In this document: piece after piece, positions 35,105 through 42,986 of the stretch
Layout: the number at the start of each line of letters is the position of its first letter
Numbering within the stretch: position 1 is the stretch's first letter
The notes under the pieces: model-generated
The model's database searches: none
Told to the model about the DNA's origin: nothing
Seen by the model: only the letters and a program-made list of their open reading frames with translations
Source of the DNA: Agrococcus carbonis
Lineage (GTDB): Bacteria; Actinomycetota; Actinomycetes; Actinomycetales; Microbacteriaceae
NCBI RefSeq assembly: GCF_900104705.1
Contig: NZ_LT629734.1
Coordinates: forward strand, 62,001-126,000
DNA: 64,000 bases
Reading direction: 5' to 3'
Position numbers and translations under genes: made by a program

Positions 35105-36853
35105 ATGCCTGCCACTGCCACTGCCGTCTCGACCGTCTCTGCCGCCGTCGCCGCCGAGCTCGAGCAGCACGCCGACGACGTCTTCGCCCTCATGGGCAAC
35201 GGCAACGCCTGGTTCCTCGACGCCGTGGTGCGGCGCGGCGCCATGCGCCTGACGGCCGTGCGCCACGAGGCCGCGACCGTCGCGGCCGCCGACGCCTACC
35301 ACCGCGCGAGCGGCCGGCTCGCGATCGCGACGACCACGTACGGCCCGGGCTTCACGAACGCGATCACTCCGCTCGCCGAGGCCGCGCAGGCCCGCGTGCC
35401 GCTCGTCATGGTCGTCGGCGACCAGCCGACCGGCGGGCCGCGCCCGTGGGACGTCGACCAGGCGGCGCTTGCCTCGGCCGTCGGCGCACCGACCGTCGTC
35501 GTCGGCGCGGGCAACGCGCGCGCGGCGACGCGGCTGGCGGTCGAGACCGCGCTCGCCGAGCGGCGGCCCGTCGTGCTCGCGATCCCGTACGACCTCGGGC
35601 ACGTCGAGCTCGCCGGCGACGAGAAGCCGCCGAGCGCGGCGGGCACCGTCGAGGAGCCGTTCGTCTCGATCGACGCCGAGCAGCTCGCGGGCGTGGCCGA
35701 GCTGCTCGACGGTGCGCGCCGCCCGCTGCTCATCGCCGGCCGCGGCGCCCACCTCGCGGGCGCGGCGACGGCGCTGCGGGCCCTCGCCGCCCGGCTCGGC
35801 GCGCGCACCGCCTCGAGCGCCCTCGGCAGCGGCGTCTTCGCGCCCGACCACCGGCACCTCGGCATCACCGGCGGCTTCGCATCGGAGCGGGCCGCGGCGG
35901 CCATCGAGCAGGCCGACGTCGTGCTCGTCGTCGGCGCGGGGCTCAACCAGTTCCAGACGCGCTTCGGCGACGCGTTCGGCGCCGACGCGCGCGTGCTGCA
36001 GGTCGACCTCGCCGCGACCGCGACCAACCCGCGCGTCGACGAGCTGGTGCGCGGCGACGCGCGGCTCGTGGCCGAGGCGCTGCTCGCGCTGCTGGGGGCG
36101 GATGCCGCAGGCGGCCAGGCGGATGGCGGCGCCCCCGCGAGCGGCGACGTGGATAGCAGCGGCTACGCGAGCGGCGACGCGGGCTGGGAGGCCGCCGGCT
36201 TCGGGGACGTCACGGGCGTGCACTTCGACCGCGAGCCGGGCGACGCCGCGGCGCCCGACGGCCGGCTCGACCCGCGGAGCCTCTTCCACGCGCTCGAGCG
36301 CATCCTGCCCGAGGATCGCGTGATCGTACAGGACGGCGGGCACTTCATCGGCTGGGCGCCGACGCACCTCTCGGTCGCCGATCCGGAGCGGCTGCTCATG
36401 GTGGGCACCGCGTTCCAGACGATCGGGCTCGGCCTGCCGAGCGCGGTCGGCGCGGGCGTCGCGCGGCCCGAGTCGACCGTCGTGCTCGTGTCGGGCGACG
36501 GCGGCGCGCTCATGGGGCTCGCCGACCTCGACAGCGTCGTGCGGACGGTGCGGCGCGGCGTCGTCGTGATCGTGAACGACGCGGCCTACGGTGCCGAGGT
36601 GCACCAGTACGCGGTGCGCGGCGTCGCGGAGGAGCCGATGCTCATCGAGCAGGTCGACTTCGCCGCGCTCGGCCGCGGGCTCGGGGCCGAGGCGGCGGTC
36701 ATCGCCTCGCTCGACGACCTCGCCGAGCTCGAGCGCTGGCTCGCCTCGGGCGCCGAGGGCGTGTTCGTCGCCGACTGCCGCGTGAGCCAGCAGGTCGTCG
36801 CGCCGTACATCGTGGAGATCCGCGAGGCCGCGATGCGCGCCGCCGAGCGCTGA
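35105..36853 (+). CDS. Thiamine-diphosphate-dependent enzyme, acetolactate-synthase-like
   Basis: A 582-residue ThDP enzyme of the IlvB/benzoylformate-decarboxylase layout. The catalytic Glu is E55 in VRHEAATVAAADAYHR; the central domain spans about 190-330; and the ThDP-Mg motif is GDG at 464-466 with ND at 491-492. An Ala/Gly/Asp-rich insert (about 335-365) lies before the cofactor domain. There is no small regulatory ilvN beside it, so true acetolactate synthase is unlikely; a decarboxylase or other carboligase is possible. Confidence 0.82.
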   Translation: MPATATAVSTVSAAVAAELEQHADDVFALMGNGNAWFLDAVVRRGAMRLTAVRHEAATVAAADAYHRASGRLAIATTTYGPGFTNAITPLAEAAQARVPLVMVVGDQPTGGPRPWDVDQAALASAVGAPTVVVGAGNARAATRLAVETALAERRPVVLAIPYDLGHVELAGDEKPPSAAGTVEEPFVSIDAEQLAGVAELLDGARRPLLIAGRGAHLAGAATALRALAARLGARTASSALGSGVFAPDHRHLGITGGFASERAAAAIEQADVVLVVGAGLNQFQTRFGDAFGADARVLQVDLAATATNPRVDELVRGDARLVAEALLALLGADAAGGQADGGAPASGDVDSSGYASGDAGWEAAGFGDVTGVHFDREPGDAAAPDGRLDPRSLFHALERILPEDRVIVQDGGHFIGWAPTHLSVADPERLLMVGTAFQTIGLGLPSAVGAGVARPESTVVLVSGDGGALMGLADLDSVVRTVRRGVVVIVNDAAYGAEVHQYAVRGVAEEPMLIEQVDFAALGRGLGAEAAVIASLDDLAELERWLASGAEGVFVADCRVSQQVVAPYIVEIREAAMRAAER

Positions 36854-36873
36854 CGCGCAGGCGCGGACGCCGG

Positions 36874-36930
36874 CAGTGTGTCGGCAGATCGCAGCGCGGC
36901 GCGTCGGTTCCTGCATGTTGCTGACACTCT
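36874..36930. repeat. 57-base palindromic repeat, upstream copy
   Basis: The ends are imperfect inverted repeats: AGTGTGTCGG at the left, and TTGCTGACACTCT at the right whose complement starts AGAGTGTCAG. Aligned without gaps, 36 of 57 bases match the copy at 37945-38001, including the last 8 bases, GACACTCT. It lies between the ThDP gene stop and the broken DUF559 gene. Confidence 0.6.
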
Positions 36931-36973
36931 CCATGACCCACCTCGCCGGGCGGCGTGCGGGGAGGGCGGCGCG

Positions 36974-37943
36974 GTGGAGAGCAGGCACGACGCGGTGCGG
37001 CGGTATGGCAGGTTCCGGGCCATGGATGCGGTGCCGAGCGGGCTGCGGAGGGCGGGGTTCACCGTCACCCAGGCGCGCGCCGAGGGGGTGTCGGCCGGCA
37101 GGCTCCGCGGCCCCTCGTTCGCAAGGACCTTCCACGGCGCGCGTGCCATGGAGCCGCCGGGGTCCTCGCTCGCGCAAGCAGAGGCATACGCGCCGCTGCT
37201 GCGACCGTGGCAGGCGCTCGCGGGCGTGTCCGCGCTCGCCGTGCTAGGGCTGCCGGTCCCGTGGAGGCTCGCCCGGTCCTCGACGGTCGCGATCGTCTCG
37301 GCGATCGGCCGCGGGCACCCGGTGCGCGAAGGCGTGCGTGCGACGCGCATCGCGGCCGGTCGACTCGAGACGTGGGAAGTCGGCGGATCGCGCGTGCTCG
37401 CTCCCGCTGCCCTCTGGGCGCAGCTCGCCGCGACGTGCACCGAGCACGAGCTCGTCATGGTCGGCGACGCGATCGTGGCTCGTGCCGAGAACTATCCGAG
37501 CCGCAGGTTGCCCGGACCGCTGGCGACGCTCGTGGAGCTCGGCGACGTCGCGCGGCGCTGGGCGCGCTGCGCCGGAGCGGGAGCGCTGCGCGCGGCGCTG
37601 CCCCGCATCCGGCTGGGTGTCGAGTCGCCCAGGGAGACCGACATGCGGCTGAGCATCGTCGACGCCGGGATGCCGGAGCCGAGGTGCAGGCGCGCATCCA
37701 CGACCCTGTCACCGGCCGCTTCCTCGGGCGGTGCGACCTGCTGCACCGCGACGCACGCGTGGTCGAGGAGTAGAAGGCTCCGGTCACCGCGAAGCCGGCC
37801 GGTGGGACCGCGATATCGAGAAGTACCGCGACTTCACCCGGATCGGGCTCCACGTCGTGCGCGCGACGCACCGCGACCTCTGGCCCAGCCCCGACCGATG
37901 GCTCGCCGACCTCGCCGCGGTGCTGCGAACCAGGACCGCCTGA
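36974..37943 (+). pseudogene. AbiEi-like winged helix plus DUF559 (Vsr-like) endonuclease, two frameshifts
   Basis: The GTG at 36974 (GGGGAGGG upstream) opens a protein with an N-terminal winged-helix-like part (ESRHDAVRRYGRFRAMDA, then LRRAGFTVTQARAEGVSAGRL). It runs in one frame to GMPEP, shifts near 37680 to EVQARIHDPVTGRFLGRCDLLHRDARVVEE, and shifts again near 37772 to EGSGHREAGRWDRDIEKYRDF, the DUF559 core, ending at 37943. The span is 970 bases; two added bases make exactly 324 codons. So two single-base losses broke a 323-residue gene, or two read errors occurred. Codon use is slightly less GC-strict than in neighbours. Relatives are Vsr-fold nucleases of unknown role. Confidence 0.8.
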
Positions 37944-37944
37944 A

Positions 37945-38001
37945 CAGAGTGCCGGGACGATGCGGTCTGCGCCGCCGGTTGCTGCGTTCTTCCGACACTC
38001 T
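37945..38001. repeat. 57-base palindromic repeat, downstream copy
   Basis: It starts one base after the stop of the broken endonuclease. The ends are near-perfect inverted repeats: CAGAGTGCCGG at the left, and CCGACACTCTG at the right, which extends one base past the repeat. It is the same length as the upstream copy. It could also act as a terminator for the convergent genes. Confidence 0.6.
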
Positions 38002-38025
38002 GCGGAAGGGAGGAGCCGGCGGCGC

Positions 38026-39408
38026 TCAGCCCGTGGGCTCGTCGCCGAGCTCGAGCAGCCGGCGGAAGAGGGCGACGACCTCCTCTGGCAGCAGCGGCTC
38101 GGCGACCGTGACGTCGCACTTCGTCTCGATCGTCACGCGCCACAGCGGCGCGTCGGGCAGCGTCTGCTCCTCGAGCTCCGCGAGCCGGCCGGAGGCGACG
38201 AGCGTGTCGAGCTGTTCGCGATCGCCCGACGGGATCGCCTCGAGCTCGAGCACCGCCGCGCGCGTGCGCCCGAGCGTGCCGCCCGTCCGCGCGACCCGCA
38301 CGGCCTCGTCCGCCGTCGCATCCGCACCCGCCCCTGGCGCCTCGGCAACGCCCACCGCAGCCCACGCCGCGCGCACCGCTCGCGTCTCGGCGGCGTCGTC
38401 GCCGAAGCGGGCGACGGATGCGGCGACGGTCGCGGCCGCGAACGCCGCGAAGTCGGCGGTGGGGGAGAGGCCTCCCGTGAGCGCGTCGATCCAGATGCGG
38501 CCGGGCGCCTCCCACGCATGCCCGCCGATCGTCGTGGCGACGAGGTGGAAGGCCTTGTTGGGGATGCCGGAGTTGATGTGCACGCCGCCGAGGTCGTCGC
38601 TCGTGACGACGAAGTCGCGCATGTGCGCCGGCTGGGGGTCCTTGCCGAGCGCGGGGTCGTCGTAGGCGGTGCCGGGCGCCGCCATCGAGCGCAGCGCCAC
38701 GCCGCGCACGGCGTCGGTGAAGACGCCCGCGCCGATGAGCCAGTCGGCCTCGTCGGCGGTCTGCCCGAGCGCGTGCTGCTTCACGAGGGCGCCGAGCACG
38801 TCGGCGATCGACTCGTTGAGGGCGCCCGGCTGATCGCGGTAGACGAGGTCGGCGGTCGACGCGATGACGCCGTGGCCGAGCTCGTGCCCGATGACGTCGA
38901 TCGCGCTCGTGAAGCCCGCGAAGACCTCGCCGTCGCCGTCGCCGAAGACCATGCGCGTGCCGTCCCAGAACGCGTTCGCGTAGCGGTCGCCGTAGTGCAC
39001 GGTCGCGAGCAGCGGCATGCCGGCGCCGTCGAGCGAGTCGCGGCCGAAGGCGTCGTGGAGCATGCGCCACGCCGCGCCGAGCCCGTCGAACGCCTGGTCG
39101 GCGGCGATGTCGCCCGTCGGGGGCTCGCCCTCGGCGCGCACCTGCGTGCCCGGGAGCGTCGTGCCCCGGTGCGCGTCGCTGATCACGCGCTGCGGCGCGC
39201 GTTCGCCGGGCACGCGCTCGGGCAGCGCCGACCGCACGCGAGGCGCCGGCGGCGGGCTCGCGAGCCGCTCGGCGCGGATCCCGCGGTCGAGCCCGAGCGT
39301 GCGCTCGGCCACGAGGGACGCGGTCGGTGCGCCGGAGGCCGCGAGCTGCTCGAGCAGGTACGGCGGCACGATGCCGTGGCGGACGGGTGCGGTGCGCGGC
39401 TCGCTCAT
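38026..39408 (-). CDS. M4 (protealysin-like) metallopeptidase with C-terminal emfourin-like domain
   Basis: A 460-residue M4 peptidase without signal peptide. A short N-terminal part has the protealysin-type PPYLL (15-19). The zinc motif is HELGH (175-179), with third ligand E199 in ALNESIADVLG and likely catalytic H277 in GVHINSG. The last ~90 residues (about 369-455: VRVARTGGTLGRTR to LPEEVVALFRRLLELG) resemble emfourin, the protein inhibitor usually encoded beside protealysins. If so, enzyme and inhibitor are fused. The ATG overlaps the SGNH gene stop as ATGA. Confidence 0.9.
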   Translation of the reverse strand: MSEPRTAPVRHGIVPPYLLEQLAASGAPTASLVAERTLGLDRGIRAERLASPPPAPRVRSALPERVPGERAPQRVISDAHRGTTLPGTQVRAEGEPPTGDIAADQAFDGLGAAWRMLHDAFGRDSLDGAGMPLLATVHYGDRYANAFWDGTRMVFGDGDGEVFAGFTSAIDVIGHELGHGVIASTADLVYRDQPGALNESIADVLGALVKQHALGQTADEADWLIGAGVFTDAVRGVALRSMAAPGTAYDDPALGKDPQPAHMRDFVVTSDDLGGVHINSGIPNKAFHLVATTIGGHAWEAPGRIWIDALTGGLSPTADFAAFAAATVAASVARFGDDAAETRAVRAAWAAVGVAEAPGAGADATADEAVRVARTGGTLGRTRAAVLELEAIPSGDREQLDTLVASGRLAELEEQTLPDAPLWRVTIETKCDVTVAEPLLPEEVVALFRRLLELGDEPTG

Positions 39409-40307
39409 CGTCGGCTCGCTCCTTCGTGCGGGCGCCCCGGGGCGCGGTGGCGGTCGAGGGCCTGCGACAGGCGCGGCGCGACGACGCCCGCCCAGAGCCG
39501 GTAGCCCTCGGCGGAGGGGTGGAAGCCGTCGGCGGCGTGCTGCTGCGGCTCGACGATCGCGGGCGTGGGCAGGTGGATGACGCCCGGCTGCTCGGCCGCG
39601 ATGCGCTGCTGCACGTCGTCGAGCGTGCGGGCGTGGCCGCCCATGAGCGAGCGGATGGGCTGCGGCAGCCAGGCGAACGTGTCGATCTGGGGCGTGCCGG
39701 TCACGCCGATGACGCCGCCGGGCGCGAGCCGCGCACGGAGCCCGGCGACGAGGGCGCGCACCGCGCGCGCGAACGGGCGCCTGCCGACGAGCTGCAGCGC
39801 GTCGTTCGCGCCCACGAGCAGCAGGATCGCGTCCCACGGCCCCTCGTCGACCTCGGGCAGGAACCGCTCGAGCACCTGCGCCGCGGTCGAGCCCTCGAGG
39901 CCGATGATCCGCCACGCGACCGGGCGGCGCTGCAGCACCGCGAGCCGCTGCGCGGTCTGCACCACGAGACCGTCGTCGAGGCGGTCGGCGCCGACCCCCG
40001 TCGCCGTCGAGTCGCCGATCGCGAGGAGCCGCAGCGGCTCTGCTCCGTCGGCGGTCCCCGCGCCCGCGCCCTCGGGGGCGGCGATCACGCCGTGCCGCTG
40101 ACCCTTCGGCTCCGGGAGCCACACGAGCCCGGCCTGCAGCTGCTTCGCCTGCCGCAGCAGCACGGGCGCGAGCGCGATCGCGGCGGGCTTCGCGAGGCGA
40201 TGGACCGTGCGCTCCGCCGTCGTCGCCGCGCGCGCGGCGAGGGCGCCGAGGCGCCCGCCCAGCACCGACGCCGACCCCGACGCCGACCCTGACACCGGCC
40301 CGCTCAT
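39405..40307 (-). CDS. SGNH/GDSL-family hydrolase
   Basis: A 300-residue SGNH hydrolase. The nucleophile block is AIGDSTATGVGADRL near 94-108, block III LLLVGANDALQL gives the GxND, and block V DGFHPSAEGYRLWA has the Asp-His pair. The N-terminus is Ser/Gly/Ala rich with a short GSAS repeat and a weak hydrophobic stretch, but no clear signal peptide. It lies between DUF1905 and the M4 protease, overlapping both as ATGA, so the three are one operon. Ester substrate unknown. Confidence 0.88.
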   Translation of the reverse strand: MSGPVSGSASGSASVLGGRLGALAARAATTAERTVHRLAKPAAIALAPVLLRQAKQLQAGLVWLPEPKGQRHGVIAAPEGAGAGTADGAEPLRLLAIGDSTATGVGADRLDDGLVVQTAQRLAVLQRRPVAWRIIGLEGSTAAQVLERFLPEVDEGPWDAILLLVGANDALQLVGRRPFARAVRALVAGLRARLAPGGVIGVTGTPQIDTFAWLPQPIRSLMGGHARTLDDVQQRIAAEQPGVIHLPTPAIVEPQQHAADGFHPSAEGYRLWAGVVAPRLSQALDRHRAPGRPHEGASRR

Positions 40308-40591
40308 CGGCCCAGCCGCATCCGTGCCGTGACCCGGTCGCCGACGCCCACGCCCTCGGCCCGCTGCACGGCGACCTTGATGGGCAGCAGGTAGGCGCCG
40401 TCGCGCGGGAAGAGCGACGTCGTGAAGGTCGTGCCGCCGATCGTCGCCTCGGCGGGGATCGCACCCCACCCGTAGGTGAGCTCGGGCGCGAGCTCGGCGA
40501 TCATCGCCGACCCGTCGGGCGGCACGGGGAGGAAGACGAAGGGCGCAGGCCCCCGCCACTCGATGGCGACCGCGGTGTACTCGAGCTCCAC
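40304..40591 (-). CDS. DUF1905 domain protein
   Basis: A 95-residue protein matching DUF1905, a small beta-barrel-like domain: WRGPAPFVFLPVP, the YGWGAIPAEATIGGTTFTTSL stretch and the conserved ending DGAYLLPIKVAVQRAEG. Function unknown. The GTG at 40591 is preceded by TACCCT with 6 bases between, so the operon probably starts here without a leader. Confidence 0.85.
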   Translation of the reverse strand: MELEYTAVAIEWRGPAPFVFLPVPPDGSAMIAELAPELTYGWGAIPAEATIGGTTFTTSLFPRDGAYLLPIKVAVQRAEGVGVGDRVTARMRLGR

Positions 40592-40597
40592 GCGGCG

Positions 40598-40603
40598 AGG
40601 GTA
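40598..40603 (-). promoter_or_regulatory. -10 hexamer TACCCT, leaderless start of the DUF1905-SGNH-M4 operon
   Basis: Read on the minus strand, TACCCT, then CGCCGC, then the GTG at 40591. Confidence 0.5.
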
Positions 40604-40686
40604 GCGGCCCCCGCCGACAGCCTGCCGGGCGCGCCGCCGCCGGCGCGCTCGCCTCCGGCTCGCGGAGGTAAGGGCCGTGCCCTCGG

Positions 40687-40692
40687 TAGCCT
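40687..40692 (+). promoter_or_regulatory. -10 hexamer TAGCCT before the DsbA-like gene
   Basis: TAGCCT is followed by 7 bases and the ATG at 40700; no Shine-Dalgarno lies in those 7 bases. Confidence 0.5.
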
Positions 40693-40699
40693 GGTACCC

Positions 40700-41353
40700 A
40701 TGTCGAAGAACGCAGCCGTCAGCATCGCCGCCGTCGTCGGAGCGATCGTCCTGATCGTCGCCGTCGCCCTGCTCGTGGTGCGCCCGTGGGAGAGCCAGCA
40801 GCACCAGGCCGCCAGCGGCGCGCCGGTCGAGCTCGTCGCCGAGAGCACGCACGTGCTCGACGACGCGGGGGAGCGCGCGCCCGTCGTGGTGGAGTTCTTC
40901 GACTACGAGTGCCCGGCGTGCGGGCAGTTCCACCCGATCGTCGAGGATCTGCGCGAGCGCTACGAGGGCCAGGTGACCTTCGCCGTGCGCTACTTCCCGC
41001 TGCAGGGCCACCCGAACGCCGTGCCCGCCGCAGCGGCAGCCGAGGCCGCCGCGCAGCAGGGCGAGTTCGAGGCGATGCACGCGCGCCTGTTCGAGACGCA
41101 GGCCGAGTGGGCCGGCACCGAGGACGCGGCGGCGACGTTCCGCGGCTACGCCGAGGAGCTCGGGCTCGACATGGCGGCGTACGACGAGGCGGTCGGCGCG
41201 CAGGAGACCGCCGAGCGCATCGCGTTCGACTACCAGGCCGGGGTCGACGCGGGCGTGCAGTCGACGCCGACGTTCTTCGTCGACGGCGAGCAGCTCGAGC
41301 TGCGCGACTACGCCGACGTCGAGACGGCGATCGAGGCGGCGCTCGCCGAGTAG
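40700..41353 (+). CDS. Membrane-anchored DsbA/thioredoxin-fold thiol-disulfide protein
   Basis: A 217-residue protein with one N-terminal membrane helix (about 8-27, VSIAAVVGAIVLIVAVALLV) and an external thioredoxin fold. The redox pair is C71 and C74 in FDYECPACGQFHP, and the cis-proline loop is QSTPTFFVDG. It resembles the DsbA/BdbD group that oxidises exported proteins. Its stop is 3 bases from the AGCS stop on the other strand. Confidence 0.9.
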   Translation: MSKNAAVSIAAVVGAIVLIVAVALLVVRPWESQQHQAASGAPVELVAESTHVLDDAGERAPVVVEFFDYECPACGQFHPIVEDLRERYEGQVTFAVRYFPLQGHPNAVPAAAAAEAAAQQGEFEAMHARLFETQAEWAGTEDAAATFRGYAEELGLDMAAYDEAVGAQETAERIAFDYQAGVDAGVQSTPTFFVDGEQLELRDYADVETAIEAALAE

Positions 41354-41356
41354 CCG

Positions 41357-42865
41357 CTAGCGGCGCTCGTCGCGCACCGCCTGCAGGTCGATGCGGGACG
41401 TGCCGATCTCGTCGCCGGCCTTCCAGTCGGCCCAGCCGGGCTCGTCGGCCATGAACGCCTCGATCTCCTCGCGCGTCGCCTCGAGGTCGGGGTCGTGCCG
41501 CAGGTAGTGCCGCGTCTCGCGGGCCACGAGGCCCGACAGGATGATGAGGCCGATGAGGTTGGGCAGCGCCATGAGGCCGTTCGCGATGTCGGAGAACTTC
41601 CACACGAGGTCGAGCTCGGTCGTGCAGCCGATGAAGACGACGAGCGCGAACAGCACGCGGAAGGGCATGACCAGCCGCCGGCCGAAGAGCCGCTCGACGT
41701 TGCGCTCGCCGTAGTACGACCAGCCGAGGATCGTCGAGTAGGCGAACATCACGAGGCCGATCGTCACGATCCAGTGGCCCCACTCGCCCGGCAGCCCGTT
41801 CGTGAAGGCCTCGCCGGTCATGAGCGCAGCGCTGATCTGCTCGCCCGTCGCCGCGTCCACGTCGTCCCACACGCCGGTCACGATGATCGTCAGGCCCGTG
41901 ATCGAGACGACGATGAGCGTGTCGATGAAGGTCTGGGTCATCGACACGAGGCCCTGGCGCACGGGGTGCGTCGTGCGCGCGGCGGCGGCGGCGATCGCTG
42001 CGGAGCCGAGGCCCGACTCGTTCGAGAAGAGCCCGCGCGCGACGCCCATCTGCACCGCGATGATCAGCACCGAACCCGCGAAGCCGCCGGCGGCGGCGGT
42101 GCCCGTGAACGCATCCGTGAAGATCTGCGCGAGGGCGGCGGGCAGCGCGCCGAGGTTCGCGAGCAGGATGTAGAGCCCGCCGAGCACGTAGAAGACGATC
42201 ATGATCGGCACGAACCCCGCCGTCACGCGCCCGATCGACTTGATGCCGCCGACGAGCACCACGAGCGTCATGACGGTCAGGACGGCGCCCGTGACCCAGG
42301 TCGGGATGCTCCACGTGTGCTCGACGTTGGAGGCGATCGAGTTGCCCTGGGTCATGTTGCCGATGCCGAAGCACGCGACGACCGCGAAGATGGCGAACGC
42401 GAGCGCGAGCACCTTGCCGAGCGGCCCGCGGATGCCCTTCTGCAGGTAGAACTGCGGCCCGCCCGACTTCTCGCCGGCGTCGTCGGTCGTGCGGAAGCGC
42501 ACCGCGAGGTAGGCCTCCGAGTACTTGAGCGCCATGCCCACGAGGCCGGTGACCCACATCCAGAAGAGCGCCCCGGGCCCGCCGATGCCGATCGCGGTCG
42601 CGACGCCGACGATGTTGCCCGTGCCGACGGTCGCCGCGAGCGCGGTCGTGAGCGCCTGGAACTGCGAGATGTCGCCCTCTGCGCCGTCGTCCTTGCGCTT
42701 CAAGAGGCCGAGGCGCAGCCCCGCGCCGAGCTTCCGGAACTGCAGGCCGCCGAGGCGCACGGTGAGGTAGATGCCCGTGCCGACGAGCAGGGGGATGAGC
42801 AGGAACGGCCCCCAGATCACGCCGCTCACGGCATCGAGCGCATCCAGCAGCGGCGTCAGGTCCAT
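41357..42865 (-). CDS. Alanine/glycine:cation symporter (AGCS family)
   Basis: A 502-residue AGCS transporter with about ten helices. Family marks are LTTALAATVGTGNIVGVATAIGIGGPGALFWMW near 70-103, a QGNSIASNVE segment and GLFSNESGLGSA. It should import alanine or glycine with sodium or protons. A GGAGAG ribosome site stands 5 bases before the ATG. The C-terminus ends in a charged tail. Confidence 0.93.
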   Translation of the reverse strand: MDLTPLLDALDAVSGVIWGPFLLIPLLVGTGIYLTVRLGGLQFRKLGAGLRLGLLKRKDDGAEGDISQFQALTTALAATVGTGNIVGVATAIGIGGPGALFWMWVTGLVGMALKYSEAYLAVRFRTTDDAGEKSGGPQFYLQKGIRGPLGKVLALAFAIFAVVACFGIGNMTQGNSIASNVEHTWSIPTWVTGAVLTVMTLVVLVGGIKSIGRVTAGFVPIMIVFYVLGGLYILLANLGALPAALAQIFTDAFTGTAAAGGFAGSVLIIAVQMGVARGLFSNESGLGSAAIAAAAARTTHPVRQGLVSMTQTFIDTLIVVSITGLTIIVTGVWDDVDAATGEQISAALMTGEAFTNGLPGEWGHWIVTIGLVMFAYSTILGWSYYGERNVERLFGRRLVMPFRVLFALVVFIGCTTELDLVWKFSDIANGLMALPNLIGLIILSGLVARETRHYLRHDPDLEATREEIEAFMADEPGWADWKAGDEIGTSRIDLQAVRDERR

Positions 42866-42974
42866 CGTCTCTCCGGTTCCGTACAGCGTCGTTCGGGCTG
42901 TCCCCGCGCCGGCGGGCACGATGTCAGACAGTACCGGTTCGCCCGGGCTCGTTGCGCCCGGCTGGGCCGTCGCG

Positions 42975-42980
42975 CAGGAT
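42975..42980 (+). promoter_or_regulatory. -10-like CAGGAT before the lipoprotein gene
   Basis: CAGGAT, then GGCGGC, then the ATG at 42987. The same hexamer and spacing occur before the ASCH gene at 44012-44017 and, on the minus strand, before the trans-sulfuration gene at 53992-53997. Confidence 0.4.
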
Positions 42981-42986
42981 GGCGGC

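Noticed and set aside
32903..37177. A very long open frame (about 1,400 codons) on the minus strand across the AAA+ and ThDP genes
   Set aside because: Only its 3' part (the YhhN-like protein) looks like protein. The rest is the complement of well-supported plus-strand genes with Arg/Ala/Gly-rich shadow composition; long antisense frames are expected at this GC content.
41354..41365. GCCGCTAGCGGC palindrome between the DsbA-like and AGCS stops
   Set aside because: Too short for a convincing terminator and within one stop codon; probably chance in GC-rich sequence.
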